Source of the DNA: Paenibacillus tundrae
GTDB taxonomy: Bacteria > Bacillota > Bacilli > Paenibacillales > Paenibacillaceae
DNA: 64,000 bases
Direction: 5' to 3'
Assembly: GCF_036884255.1 (NCBI RefSeq)
Contig: NZ_CP145605.1
Span: 216,501 to 280,500, forward strand
The translations under genes and the position numbers were made by a program. Numbering within the stretch: position 1 is the first letter of the stretch; each line of letters begins with the position of its first letter. The notes under the pieces were generated by a model. It had not been told where the DNA came from. It saw only the letters and a list, made by a program, of their open reading frames with translations, and did not search any database. Positions 45,191-54,223 of this stretch are shown piece by piece.

Positions 45191-46962
45191 GAGATTAATT
45201 TACCTTTCCGAAGCTCTTCCTGCAGAGCACGCAGTCTGCTATTACGAACTGCGAGAGCCGTGATAAACTGCTCCCAGCGTTCTTCCTGCTTCAATTTTTT
45301 GTATAGTTTCGCCAGTCGCTTTAACAGCTTAACCGCTGCTTTGTACCCGTCTCTGTTTTTGTGTCCGATATAACGTTCGACGGCCTGATGGTAGAAAGGT
45401 AGCAGCAGTTCGGGCGCATCTTTCTCGATGGGTTGAAGTATTGCGACACGGAATTCGAGTGGCTCCGCCCCCGTACTAAGTTGAAAATCGATCCAACGCC
45501 GCCACTGGCTACGACGATGAAGAGCATCCTCATAGGCAGGCCGAGAATGGGGCAACATGCTAACAAGCGTATTCCACATCGTATCTTCTGTTTCGGGAAG
45601 CTCCTGGATAACGGTGTCCCAGAGTTGCATGTAATCATGCAATGGATCATTGCGGCGATTCGCAAGCAACGGTCCGAGCTCTGCCAGCCAATGTCCGAGC
45701 CTATTCCAATCCAGTTGTTCCACCAGGACGTGCAGATAGTGCAATACATGCTCTGGTGGAATGCCATAGGCTGAGCTTCCGCTCGTTAAGATCTGCCAAG
45801 CTTCCGAATCCCGTTTCAGGTGAAAGTATATCCAGCCCTGTGCCAACACCAAAGGTAGTGGAAGCGTGGGTGGTCTTCTATTAGGTGTGCTCGTTTCTGT
45901 GCCTGAACTGCTTGGGTTCACATTTAGCACACTTCCGGTGGTTGTTTTAGTAGAAACGGAGTCATCACTTAATTTATGTTCAATCTCGCGTAGAGCTGTT
46001 AGTTCAGCTTCTAGCTCGTCTTGTCGTTGTAGAAGAGGCACAAGCCAGTTTAACCACAAGTCGCGATAGATGGACGTAAATGCCATAATGCTGGACGTTT
46101 CGGACAACATTTGCTTACGGAGATAGGTTACCGTTTCTTCAAGCCGTTTCCAATGCTCTGCGTACTGCTTGTCATCCAGATTGGATAGATCCAGTGGGCG
46201 ATTTAGCTCCTTTTCTATATTTCTCTGAAGGGCATCTACAGCAAGCTGGGCAGGATAACTAAGATAGACAGGCGAATTGGTGTTCGGATTACGGCCAGGA
46301 ATACAGAAGCGCATAAGGTACATATGCACGTGTAGGTCGAATATTTGATCCATGCCTGAAGATAACTTGGGTTTAATGGCATAGAGCTCGTCGGTCGCAG
46401 CCTGTATATAGCTTGTACTTGCTGTTCCTGTTCCCAGGCGGTTGAGACAGTTCCGAAACAGCTTATGCCATTCCGGAATAGGTAGCTGAGCAAGATCCAT
46501 CGCTTGTTCCTTGATTTGGCTATATGAGTTGTCTGGGATTTCAAGCTCCTGCACATGAGCTTCAGAATCCGAGCGTACCGATGATATAGCAGAGGTAGGC
46601 TTCACGGATTGTTTCAGAGCAGTGCTCGAATGGGCATTTACAATGGCATGGACAGGACGTCCCGTGCTTTCAGCGTAACTCATAAGAACAGCGATCATAT
46701 GTTTACAAGGGGAATGTACCGGGCAGGGGCAGTAGCTTGTAGGTAAGGACTGCATACTCAGCAGCACTTCATATTCTTCTGTACCTTGTACCATCGCATG
46801 GATGCCTCGTTGCTCCGTAAATGTTAATGGGCCAACACGTTTCTGTTTATAATATTGGAATCCGCGCATAATGGTCAGGTTATCGAAATGATCCGCAATT
46901 TCACGAATCAATTGTTGCCACTGTGCATCATCCATGATCATTTCATTGGGTATGTTCATCAT
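45187..46962 (-). CDS. SWIM zinc-finger protein (YwqB-like)
   Basis: Partner of the SNF2 helicase, 591 aa. A SWIM zinc site, CPCPVHSPCKHMIA, lies near residue 80 after an N-terminal beta-rich segment (FQYYKQKRVGPLTFTEQRGI). The rest is helical, with a Thr/Ser/Pro linker in the middle. SWIM domains bind DNA or protein; the function of this pair is not established. I choose the tandem ATG at 46962/46959, which has AGGAG five to eight bases upstream; an ATG at 46998 has no site. The first gene of a two-gene operon; about 280 bases to the divergent gene hold no feature I can name. Confidence 0.88.
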   Translation of the reverse strand: MMNIPNEMIMDDAQWQQLIREIADHFDNLTIMRGFQYYKQKRVGPLTFTEQRGIHAMVQGTEEYEVLLSMQSLPTSYCPCPVHSPCKHMIAVLMSYAESTGRPVHAIVNAHSSTALKQSVKPTSAISSVRSDSEAHVQELEIPDNSYSQIKEQAMDLAQLPIPEWHKLFRNCLNRLGTGTASTSYIQAATDELYAIKPKLSSGMDQIFDLHVHMYLMRFCIPGRNPNTNSPVYLSYPAQLAVDALQRNIEKELNRPLDLSNLDDKQYAEHWKRLEETVTYLRKQMLSETSSIMAFTSIYRDLWLNWLVPLLQRQDELEAELTALREIEHKLSDDSVSTKTTTGSVLNVNPSSSGTETSTPNRRPPTLPLPLVLAQGWIYFHLKRDSEAWQILTSGSSAYGIPPEHVLHYLHVLVEQLDWNRLGHWLAELGPLLANRRNDPLHDYMQLWDTVIQELPETEDTMWNTLVSMLPHSRPAYEDALHRRSQWRRWIDFQLSTGAEPLEFRVAILQPIEKDAPELLLPFYHQAVERYIGHKNRDGYKAAVKLLKRLAKLYKKLKQEERWEQFITALAVRNSRLRALQEELRKGKLIS

Positions 46963-47242
46963 TCCATCTCCTGGAGAAATCATAGGTTCATCATTCAACG
47001 CGTTCTGACGTTAAAGGTGTGAATTTAATGTATATATCATATCAGTTATAGGACAATCCGTGCAGGAGTTCTGTGAATGAAACGAACTTTTTGGTGAATT
47101 CATTTCTCCGTGAAGACAAGTTCATCGTAGCCATATGTATGCGAAATGTGCGTGTATTGTGTATGCTTAGGGTATGTATTCTATCGAGGAACCATGCAAG
47201 AACAGGTGATACCTAACATTAAAATCAGGCAGGAGAGAGTTT

Positions 47243-48073
47243 ATGAAAATACTTACCTTAAACGCACACGCTTGGGCAGAAGAAGATCAACTGAACAAGA
47301 TCAGCCAACTGGCTGAGTTTATTAATACACATCAATTCGACATCATCTCCATGCAGGAGGTCAACCAATCGATTCAGGAAGAGGCGTTAACTACGGCAGA
47401 GCTGGAGCACTACTTTGCCACAGATTCAGACACGGTAGTCAAAAAAGACAATTATGCTTATGTGCTACTAACACAATTATCTGAAAAGTATTACTGGACC
47501 TGGGTTCCTACCCATGTCGGATTCCGCAGATATGATGAAGGACTGGCGATTCTAAGCCGAACGCCAATTACACAGGCATTTGGGGAATATGTATCCCACA
47601 TGCGGGATTACAACAACTACCGAACACGCAAAATCGTCGGAATCCAGACGGTGGCGGATGGTGAAGAGGCATGGTTCGTGAATGGACATTACAACTGGTG
47701 GGATGACGAGCAGGAGCCTTTCAAAGGGCAATGGGATCTAACCGAGAGCAAGCTTGCGCCGTATATGAATGAACCTTTGTATATGATGGGGGATTTCAAT
47801 AATGTGGCGGAGATACGGGGACAGGGGTATGACTACATGATGAGTCATGGCTGGCATGATCTCTATACCACAGCAGCGCAGAAGGACGATGGCGCAACCG
47901 TTGTCAAAGCCATTGCTGGATGGGCGAATAACAGTCAGCCACTACGCATTGATTATATTTTCTCAAATCGTCCTGTTCAGGCGAAGTCTTCAACGGTTGT
48001 TCTTAATGGCAAGAATGGGCCCGTTGTTTCTGACCACTATGGTGTTGCTGTCGAAATTGAAATGAATACCTAA
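47243..48073 (+). CDS. Endonuclease/exonuclease/phosphatase family protein
   Basis: DNase I-fold phosphodiesterase of 276 aa. All the family's active-site blocks are visible: MKILTLNAHAW, ISMQEVNQ, FVNGHYNWWDD, MMGDFNNVAEI, LRIDYIFSN and VVSDHYGVAVEI. No signal peptide is seen, so an intracellular role on a nucleotide, nucleic acid or phospholipid headgroup is possible. Substrate cannot be inferred. GGAGAGAG lies six bases before the ATG. Single gene with a terminator. Confidence 0.9.
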   Translation: MKILTLNAHAWAEEDQLNKISQLAEFINTHQFDIISMQEVNQSIQEEALTTAELEHYFATDSDTVVKKDNYAYVLLTQLSEKYYWTWVPTHVGFRRYDEGLAILSRTPITQAFGEYVSHMRDYNNYRTRKIVGIQTVADGEEAWFVNGHYNWWDDEQEPFKGQWDLTESKLAPYMNEPLYMMGDFNNVAEIRGQGYDYMMSHGWHDLYTTAAQKDDGATVVKAIAGWANNSQPLRIDYIFSNRPVQAKSSTVVLNGKNGPVVSDHYGVAVEIEMNT

Positions 48074-48087
48074 ATTAAATCAAGCGA

Positions 48088-48134
48088 AAGCCTCCGCTGA
48101 CTTCCCAATAAGGATGGCAGGGCGGAGGCTTTTT
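48088..48134. terminator. Terminator after EEP gene
   Basis: AAAGCCTCCGC pairs with GCGGAGGCTTT across a 23-base loop, ending in five T. Also positioned to serve the convergent chemoreceptor gene. Confidence 0.88.
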
Positions 48135-48190
48135 GGTATCTAAACATATGTACATAACCTTCAAGAAAATCCTTCATGTCGGAACTAGGG

Positions 48191-49018
48191 TTATTCGAGC
48201 GATAACATCTTATGCACGAATGTTTTGAGATCTGCACTGGTGTGGCTCAGCTTATCAATGCTTTCCATGAACTCACTTACGAGCTGTGCTTGATCTACCG
48301 TTGCTGTCGTAATCTGACCAATCTCTTGTTCCATATGTTTCATGGAGTCCTGAACACTACCGAGGGAGGTTTCAATATCAGCCGCCGCTTGTTTCGTATG
48401 ATCGGACAATTTGCGTACTTCGCTCGCAACAACCCCGAAGCCACTCCCGAGATCACCTACGCGAGCAGCTTCAATCATCGCATTCAAGCCGAGCAGGTTC
48501 GTTTGTTCGGATACTTCACGAATCACGTTGGTTACTTTGGTTACACTGACCGAGTTCTCTACCGCTTGCTTGGAGTTACGCAGAATTTCTTCTGATGTCG
48601 CGGACAGTTCTTCTGAATGTGCCGCAATTTGTTGAATGCCACCAACGAGGGCGTTAATCGTGCTTTCATTCTCAGCAATTAGTGACTCTAGCGTAATGTG
48701 ATTATCCAGTGCATAGTTTACACCGAGGATACCTACAACTTGATCATTTTCTTTAATGGGAATGAGAATTGCGTCGAACGGTCTACCTTGCAGATCACCA
48801 GGCATCCGTGCCACGGTACGTGTATCTTTATTAACTAACATTTTGAAATTCTTATAATCATCATGCAGCTCATCGCCGACTTTTACACCAATTTCCAAAC
48901 TTTTTGCTTCGGAAAAGTATAAAACTTTCTCATGATCATTAATAGAGATGGATACATCATCACGAAACATTTGACTGACAAAAGGCATTGCATTTACCAA
49001 AGATTCAAGCGTATTCAA
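48191..49018 (-). CDS. Soluble methyl-accepting chemoreceptor (YfmS-like)
   Basis: Cytoplasmic chemoreceptor-type protein of 275 aa. The first 125 residues form a PAS-like sensor ([40 protein letters not shown]). The rest is a short MCP signalling coiled coil with the conserved tip [20 protein letters not shown] and [20 protein letters not shown]. No transmembrane segment, so it would sense an internal cue and act on CheA. The start is TTG with AAAGGAAAG about 9 bases before. Similar in build to B. subtilis YfmS. Confidence 0.9.
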   Translation of the reverse strand: MNTLESLVNAMPFVSQMFRDDVSISINDHEKVLYFSEAKSLEIGVKVGDELHDDYKNFKMLVNKDTRTVARMPGDLQGRPFDAILIPIKENDQVVGILGVNYALDNHITLESLIAENESTINALVGGIQQIAAHSEELSATSEEILRNSKQAVENSVSVTKVTNVIREVSEQTNLLGLNAMIEAARVGDLGSGFGVVASEVRKLSDHTKQAAADIETSLGSVQDSMKHMEQEIGQITTATVDQAQLVSEFMESIDKLSHTSADLKTFVHKMLSLE

Positions 49019-49128
49019 ATTTCATCTTTCCTTTCCAATACAAAAAGTGGAATTTCCAGTCTAATACCTATATCGGCAAGGCATTCCTTTTTTTAAACCA
49101 TTGTTTAAATATTTGTGGGAAGTTATAT

Positions 49129-49142
49129 TGTAAGCGCAAACA
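49129..49142. promoter_or_regulatory. cre-like site upstream of GH105 gene
   Basis: TGTAAGCGCAAACA matches the cre consensus TGWAANCGNTNWCA except at one position. It lies 189 bases before the GH105-type gene. The remainder of this 312-base gap (49019-49330) shows no other feature I can support. Confidence 0.6.
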
Positions 49143-49330
49143 AAAATCTGTAGCCATGAGCAAACATGTCAGGTATACTGGGGTTAATATTCAACTACCA
49201 CCAAACGAAAAAGCAATCTAATGTATCCATAATCAAGGGGATATCCTACTTGGGTTAAGCGCTATACTTAACGCGTTATTCCCCTAGCATACTTATTATT
49301 TTACTCCATGGGAGAGGAAAGTGGCATTTC

Positions 49331-51643
49331 ATGACAACCTATTTCAGTGAACCACAGAGCATGTACTATCGTTTCGGGGATGATCAGGATCAGGTATTGA
49401 AAGTGCTGGCTGAGCGATATATCGGAGCCAATGCCCAAGCTGATTTCGTATATCGTTTATTTCAGAAGTCGGGCATTATGCAGAATGATAAAGGCTTGTA
49501 TGATCTGAATTTAGGTAAACGCTTTCCAGAAGCCGAGAAAGGGCAGACGGTTTACGCTGCAGCGCTCGTCTGGGGGGATGAAGACCGTAACCTGGATGTA
49601 CTTATCCGGTGTTATGGCCCCGTTCGATTTTATTTTAATGAGCAACTCGTGTACCGCTCTACCGTTATAGATGAGATTACCCCAGACGCAACGGTGAAAT
49701 TGGGAATTGATATTAAACCAGGCTGGAATACGTTGTTGTTACAAATGAGCTGCACCCCTGCTGGTTTTGGTTGTCAATTCGGATCTGACGAGGGTAAGGT
49801 GCGCATTCTGAATGTACTTTCTCCTTTTGAAGAAAGACTGGGGCAGGCAGGCTGGGTATATTCCAATCTCTCTAACCAAGATATCTCGTTAACACTCCAT
49901 CCATCTGGTGGTGGGCAAACTGCGCTGAATTTAATAGGAAAAGAACAGGATACGGGGCTGACGTGGTTCCCTAACCCAGAATGGTCTGAAGCACAACAAG
50001 CCATGCCTGCTCTGGAGCGTATATATGGACATCTCCCTGGTCACCGGGTGTATGCAAGAACTCATCTGAACAATAGCGATGCGACAGGAGCAAAGGTTCA
50101 ACTATCGGGAGTCTGCTCTGGTCCAATTCAAGTGTGGCACCAAGGTGAGGAAGTGATCCGGCTCTCCGAAGCAGGTTCATTTACGGAGGAAGTGCATGCT
50201 TCTTTTGGACGGAGCGAATTGTTGGTGTGCAGTGAATGTAGCGATGCAGAGACGCCATGGCAATTTACATTAACTGCCTCGGTAAATGGCAAAGAATTAA
50301 AGTTCGAACTGCCGCAGCGAGTACACGGCGTATCTGGAGAATCATGGTTATATGCTGGGCCGTTCAAGGCTGGGGCTGAACCAGCGGCGCAGGATATGAA
50401 CCGATTCGATCGGGTATATGTTACGGGAACAACAGAGCCATCCCCATCTCATCCTTCATTAGAAGAGAAAACGTATTGGCGGTTGGATCGACCAGATGCT
50501 TGGGTTCGTCCGTACTATGAGAATGCGATGCTTAGCAATAAGTGGACGGTAGGTAGCGTGACCAACTATGGACGTTGGGATTATCCACTTGGTGTAACCG
50601 TGTATGGCTTGTTACAAGCTGGCCGTCATTTACAGCGACCGGATATTACGCGGTATGCGGCTGAACATGTGCGGACATGTACTCGGATGTACGAATATTC
50701 GTTGTGGGATCGGGAGCAGTACGGATTCCCTTCAGTGAACCAACAGCTGGTGATGCTCAAGATGTTGGACAATTGTGGTTCGTTTGGCTCAGCTATGCTG
50801 GAAGCATATTCAGAGCATCAGGAACCGACAGCTTTGCCGATTGCTGCGCGGATTGCTGATTTTATGTTATCTCGATTGGAACGCCAGGAGGATGGTGCTT
50901 TTTACCGCGAGTGTACTGGGGAATATGCCGAGAACACGATGTGGGCGGACGATCTGTATATGAGTACACCGTTTCTGGTTCGTTATGCCCGCTTGACGGG
51001 AAATACAGCAGCTCTGGATGAGGCGGCTACACAGTTTTTGTTATACCGAAAGTATCTATTTATGTCTGATTACAAAATCATGTCCCATGTATATGACTTC
51101 AAATATGGGCAAGCAACACGAGTACCGTGGGGGCGGGGAAATGGTTGGACACTATTCTCGTTAACGGAGGTGCTGGAGGCTCTTCCTGAAGGGCATGCGG
51201 ATCGCCCAGCTTTGATTGATTTTTATAATGAACTATGTGAGGGGTATGCTGCACTTCAAGACCCGAGCGGGTTATGGCACCAGGTATTGAATGATGCAGA
51301 TACGTATCTGGAGGCATCGTGTACAGCTATGTTTACCTACGGATTTTCCCGAGGCGTTCGATTTGGATGGTTCCGTCATCCTGAACGTTATATTGTAGCG
51401 GCGGAGCAGGCATGGAGTGGGTTAACGAAGTATGCGATTGACCGTCAAGGTAATGTACATGGGGTATGTAGTGGATCGAGATACGCATTCACAGCAGAGT
51501 ATTACAACAAGGATCTCCTGACAGTCACCAACGACAACCATGGGATTGGAATTATGATGCTGGCGGGTACAGAGTTAGCGCGAATGAAAGAGCATTTGCG
51601 TCAATCTGCTGCGAGTCAGACGAAGACCGCACTGCATTCCTAG
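49331..51643 (+). CDS. GH105/GH88-type unsaturated uronyl hydrolase, long form
   Basis: Protein of 770 aa whose C-terminal 380 residues are an (alpha/alpha)6-barrel like the unsaturated rhamnogalacturonyl hydrolases YteR/YesR. Family signals are VTNYGRWDYPLGV, ENTMWADDLYMSTPFLVRYA (catalytic Asp), ATRVPWGRGNGWTLFSL and DTYLEASCTAMFTYGFSRGV. The N-terminal 390 residues are beta-rich and may be two jelly-roll-like modules (RCYGPVRFYFNEQLVYRSTV). YteR itself is about 370 aa, so half of this protein is an extra part. No signal peptide, so it acts on imported pectin fragments. ATG at 49331 has GAGAGGAAAG before it. A cre site upstream fits catabolite control. Confidence 0.85.
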   Translation: MTTYFSEPQSMYYRFGDDQDQVLKVLAERYIGANAQADFVYRLFQKSGIMQNDKGLYDLNLGKRFPEAEKGQTVYAAALVWGDEDRNLDVLIRCYGPVRFYFNEQLVYRSTVIDEITPDATVKLGIDIKPGWNTLLLQMSCTPAGFGCQFGSDEGKVRILNVLSPFEERLGQAGWVYSNLSNQDISLTLHPSGGGQTALNLIGKEQDTGLTWFPNPEWSEAQQAMPALERIYGHLPGHRVYARTHLNNSDATGAKVQLSGVCSGPIQVWHQGEEVIRLSEAGSFTEEVHASFGRSELLVCSECSDAETPWQFTLTASVNGKELKFELPQRVHGVSGESWLYAGPFKAGAEPAAQDMNRFDRVYVTGTTEPSPSHPSLEEKTYWRLDRPDAWVRPYYENAMLSNKWTVGSVTNYGRWDYPLGVTVYGLLQAGRHLQRPDITRYAAEHVRTCTRMYEYSLWDREQYGFPSVNQQLVMLKMLDNCGSFGSAMLEAYSEHQEPTALPIAARIADFMLSRLERQEDGAFYRECTGEYAENTMWADDLYMSTPFLVRYARLTGNTAALDEAATQFLLYRKYLFMSDYKIMSHVYDFKYGQATRVPWGRGNGWTLFSLTEVLEALPEGHADRPALIDFYNELCEGYAALQDPSGLWHQVLNDADTYLEASCTAMFTYGFSRGVRFGWFRHPERYIVAAEQAWSGLTKYAIDRQGNVHGVCSGSRYAFTAEYYNKDLLTVTNDNHGIGIMMLAGTELARMKEHLRQSAASQTKTALHS

Positions 51644-51721
51644 TTGTTGAAGTGATACGTGGTATGTATCTCTGGGTACTATCTCAGATTATGTGCTCCG
51701 TGTAGCTCTATATGTTCTTTC

Positions 51722-51772
51722 TAGCCTGGTTACGGATTCTCTATTGGAGATCGGTGATCAGGCTATTTTTAT
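51722..51772 (+). terminator. Probable terminator after GH105 gene
   Basis: TAGCCTG pairs with CAGGCTA at the base of a longer imperfect stem (CGGAT..GAGATCG inside), followed by TTTTTAT. The inner stem is weak. Confidence 0.65.
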
Positions 51773-51779
51773 AAAATAA

Positions 51780-51856
51780 TTGACAAATTGTTCCATTGGT
51801 TGATATGATGCTTCCAACACGATTTAGATTTATAAATCGATTTAAACGCCGATTTA
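51780..51856 (+). promoter_or_regulatory. Promoter and operator of ArsR-MFS operon
   Basis: TTGACA (51780-51785), an 18-base spacer and TATGAT (51804-51809) form a good sigma-A promoter. Just after the start site is GATTTATAAATC (51827-51838), a perfect 12-bp palindrome, within three CGATTTA repeats at 51820, 51838 and 51850. ArsR-type proteins often bind AT-rich palindromes here, so this is the probable self-operator. Confidence 0.6.
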
Positions 51857-51860
51857 ATTA

Positions 51861-52054
51861 CTATATAGATTGACTAGACATTTACACAAGAACGAAGAGG
51901 ACGGAAACAACGTGAAGAAGCGGAGCATTCGCCTTTATCCCCGGATTTTCCCCTTTGGAAAAGGGAATCAGAAAAATCTGGGGATAACAGCGATCGGAAG
52001 GTTGTTCTGTCATCGGAGTGGTCAGTGTGAATCTTTTTAGTTCAATTTATATAG
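51861..52054 (+). mobile_element. MITE-like element, copy 2 (194 bp), with 8-bp duplication
   Basis: Related to the element at 15197. The left end is CTATATAGATTGACTAG and the right end, reversed, CTATATAAATTGAACTA, both leading into ACAC-containing repeats. The internal hairpin arms ATCCCCGGATTT (51937-51948) and AAATCTGGGGAT (51974-51985) are identical to those in copy 1, while a 38-base segment is missing. The element is flanked by TTTAATTA on both sides (51853-51860 and 52055-52062), an exact 8-bp direct repeat consistent with a target-site duplication. It sits in the 5' leader of the ArsR-MFS operon, after the promoter. Confidence 0.85.
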
Positions 52055-52106
52055 TTTAATTACTGCTTTAATTTTCACATTATGAAGGTTATAGAGGTGA
52101 ACGACC

Positions 52107-52586
52107 ATGTCAGACGAAGCATTGCAGCCGATGGATATCACATTGGAGCAACAGAAGATTATTTCGCATCCGTTCCGGGTTGAGATCATTATTTTGTTGT
52201 CCGAGCAGCCGATGACGTCCAAGCAAGTGGCAGACCGGTTGGATAAAGATCCTGGTACAACGTATTATCACATCCAGCAATTGTTTAAGCATGAGATTTT
52301 GGAGTTGGTACATACGGAGGTTTCGAGAGGAATTGTTGAGAAATTTTACAGAGCCAAAGCGACGTTGTTTCGAGTCAATGATTCAGAGCTTAAGGTGAAG
52401 CGACAATTTCGAGCTAAGCGTGATAACTACATCATGCTGTCGGAGGCAGAATTGGCTGCTTTAAGTGACGAAATCTCAGAGTTGTTCTACAAATATACAC
52501 AGCAATCACTCACGTCTAAGCAAGACAGAACGGCGTACCAGATCAGTTTCGAAGCAAAAGAGTATGATGAGGGGGAGATCACTTGA
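52107..52586 (+). CDS. ArsR-type winged-helix regulator
   Basis: Regulator of 159 aa. The ArsR/HTH_20 fold is clear: ISHPFRVEIIILLSEQPMTS, QVADRLDKDPGTTYYHIQQL and a wing VEKFYRAKATLF. No metal-binding CxC pair is visible in the recognition helix, so a non-metal ligand or a stress signal is more likely. AGAGGTG precedes the ATG. It overlaps the MFS gene by four bases and so probably controls that exporter. Confidence 0.9.
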   Translation: MSDEALQPMDITLEQQKIISHPFRVEIIILLSEQPMTSKQVADRLDKDPGTTYYHIQQLFKHEILELVHTEVSRGIVEKFYRAKATLFRVNDSELKVKRQFRAKRDNYIMLSEAELAALSDEISELFYKYTQQSLTSKQDRTAYQISFEAKEYDEGEIT

Positions 52587-53866
52587 GTACGCGTTTGTTC
52601 AATCGGAATTTTAATATTCTATTGTCTGGTATGTTCGTCAAAGGCATTGGAACGGGTGTGTACGAGGTGGCTGGCATGCTGCTTGTCCTTGCAATCAGCG
52701 GCAATGTATTTTATTCAGGATTAGCCTATTTTGCGATCAGTGCTGCGGATTGCTTAGGCTTTCTAATTGCCCCCTTTGCCAATTACGTATCGTACAAAAA
52801 AAGTCTCGTGTTCTGTGAATTTCTAAAGTCAGCCTTATTGTTCTCGATTCCGCTCTTTGCTGTATTATTTGGATTGAACGTATTTTATTGCATTCTCGTA
52901 TTGTTCATCGTAGCGATGATCTCACAGTTTACCTACCCCGTAGAATCTACAGTCATCCCCAATATCGTACCTCAAGATCGCCTGGTACAGGCTAACTCTT
53001 ATCTGAACACACTCCGGGAGAGTATGAATATCGTATTTCTCGCTGTTGCGGGCATTTTGGTTGCAGTCATCGGTCCCGTGCAGGCGATTCTTATCACAGC
53101 TATATGCCATTTATGTACGTCCTTAATTTACACCCTGTATCGCTTTAATTTTCAAAATACGGATGGGAATGAACAGCCTCAGATCAGTAAATGGCTGCAA
53201 AATTACAAACAAGACTTCATGGCTGGAATCCGTTATATCACAGGTTCATCGATTATCCCTCATCTAGTCGTTGCTTGCTTCTTCGTTAACTTTTTCATTG
53301 CTGCGATGTTTGCCACACTTCCGGCATTTGCCCTGATGCAAGGTGGGAGTGAATCCTACTATGGGTATTATATGGCGGCAATGTCCGTAGGGCTGTTATG
53401 TGGAGCGATCATTACACCGCGTGTTGGTAAATTCCCTTTTGGCAAGCTCACCGTGCTCTGCGGCGTATCTTCAGGATTATTGTGGATCGGTGCAAGCCTG
53501 TTGCCGGTAATCCCATCTATTGCACTCTATGGCGCAGGATTTGTAACGATTGGAATTTTCAATGTACTGATGTTCTCCGCAATTCAAAGACAGATCGAAA
53601 CTTCAATGATCGGTAGAGTCATTACCGTTGTATCCAGTGCCGCAGCGTTTAGTATGCCGATTGGAGCTTTGGTGGGTGGAGCGATTGGTTCGATAAGCCC
53701 TCTGTATTCCATTTTACTTGGTGGCATTGCGATGGTGATCTTTGGCATGTATTGGCTCGTTAGCGGTGTGCTTCGGAAGTTACCATCCATTGATCAGCTA
53801 GAATTATCAGAAACAGCAGCTACTCCAACCTCGTATCATGAACCTGTGAAGGATGCACATGCTTAA
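52583..53866 (+). CDS. MFS efflux transporter
   Basis: Major facilitator of 427 aa, about 12 hydrophobic segments, of the MFS_3-like (macrolide-efflux MefA/YfmO-like) group. It starts at a TTG overlapping the regulator's stop. Typical loop motif ESTVIPNIVPQDRLVQANSY lies between TM4 and TM5, as in this group. It may export a drug or self-made compound; the NRPS cluster is only 2 kb downstream, but the intervening 360 bases and a separate regulator do not prove a link. Confidence 0.88.
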   Translation: MSTRLFNRNFNILLSGMFVKGIGTGVYEVAGMLLVLAISGNVFYSGLAYFAISAADCLGFLIAPFANYVSYKKSLVFCEFLKSALLFSIPLFAVLFGLNVFYCILVLFIVAMISQFTYPVESTVIPNIVPQDRLVQANSYLNTLRESMNIVFLAVAGILVAVIGPVQAILITAICHLCTSLIYTLYRFNFQNTDGNEQPQISKWLQNYKQDFMAGIRYITGSSIIPHLVVACFFVNFFIAAMFATLPAFALMQGGSESYYGYYMAAMSVGLLCGAIITPRVGKFPFGKLTVLCGVSSGLLWIGASLLPVIPSIALYGAGFVTIGIFNVLMFSAIQRQIETSMIGRVITVVSSAAAFSMPIGALVGGAIGSISPLYSILLGGIAMVIFGMYWLVSGVLRKLPSIDQLELSETAATPTSYHEPVKDAHA

Positions 53867-54223
53867 TCAGGTCTAATATCATTTATCTTCATGGTTCGAA
53901 AAAACGGGATACTCTGAACACGAATGATAAGTCAATTGCGAGTAAAATGTAAAATTAAGTAATCAATAATATAAATTTGTAATTTTCTATTTCAATTATA
54001 GCAAAATATGGTTACAATAGCTTAAAGATATATTTGTATATTATTTCAAATAAATCTTATAGAGTGCATCGTTGATGTTTGATGTACTCTGGTGTGCATA
54101 TGAAAGTAATTGTGAATGCACTTATGAATGCACAAGGGAATTTTCGATGTTTCTGTAGAGTAGTCGTAGTCTTCGATGCTAAGTAGTCATGAATCACATA
54201 ACTAGGTATGGTGAAGGGGAGAG
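53867..54223. other. AT-rich gap before the NRPS cluster
   Basis: No gene, terminator or convincing promoter recognised in 357 bases. A direct repeat GAATGCAC occurs at 54114-54121 and 54126-54133, 12 bases apart, and related GTGCAT words occur at 54064 and 54095. These may be binding sites for a cluster regulator that is not in this window. Confidence 0.4.

Noticed and set aside
52583..53866. MFS transporter as self-resistance gene of the NRPS cluster
   Set aside because: Its own ArsR-type regulator, a separate promoter and a 357-base gap make the link unproven, so it is not claimed as part of the cluster.
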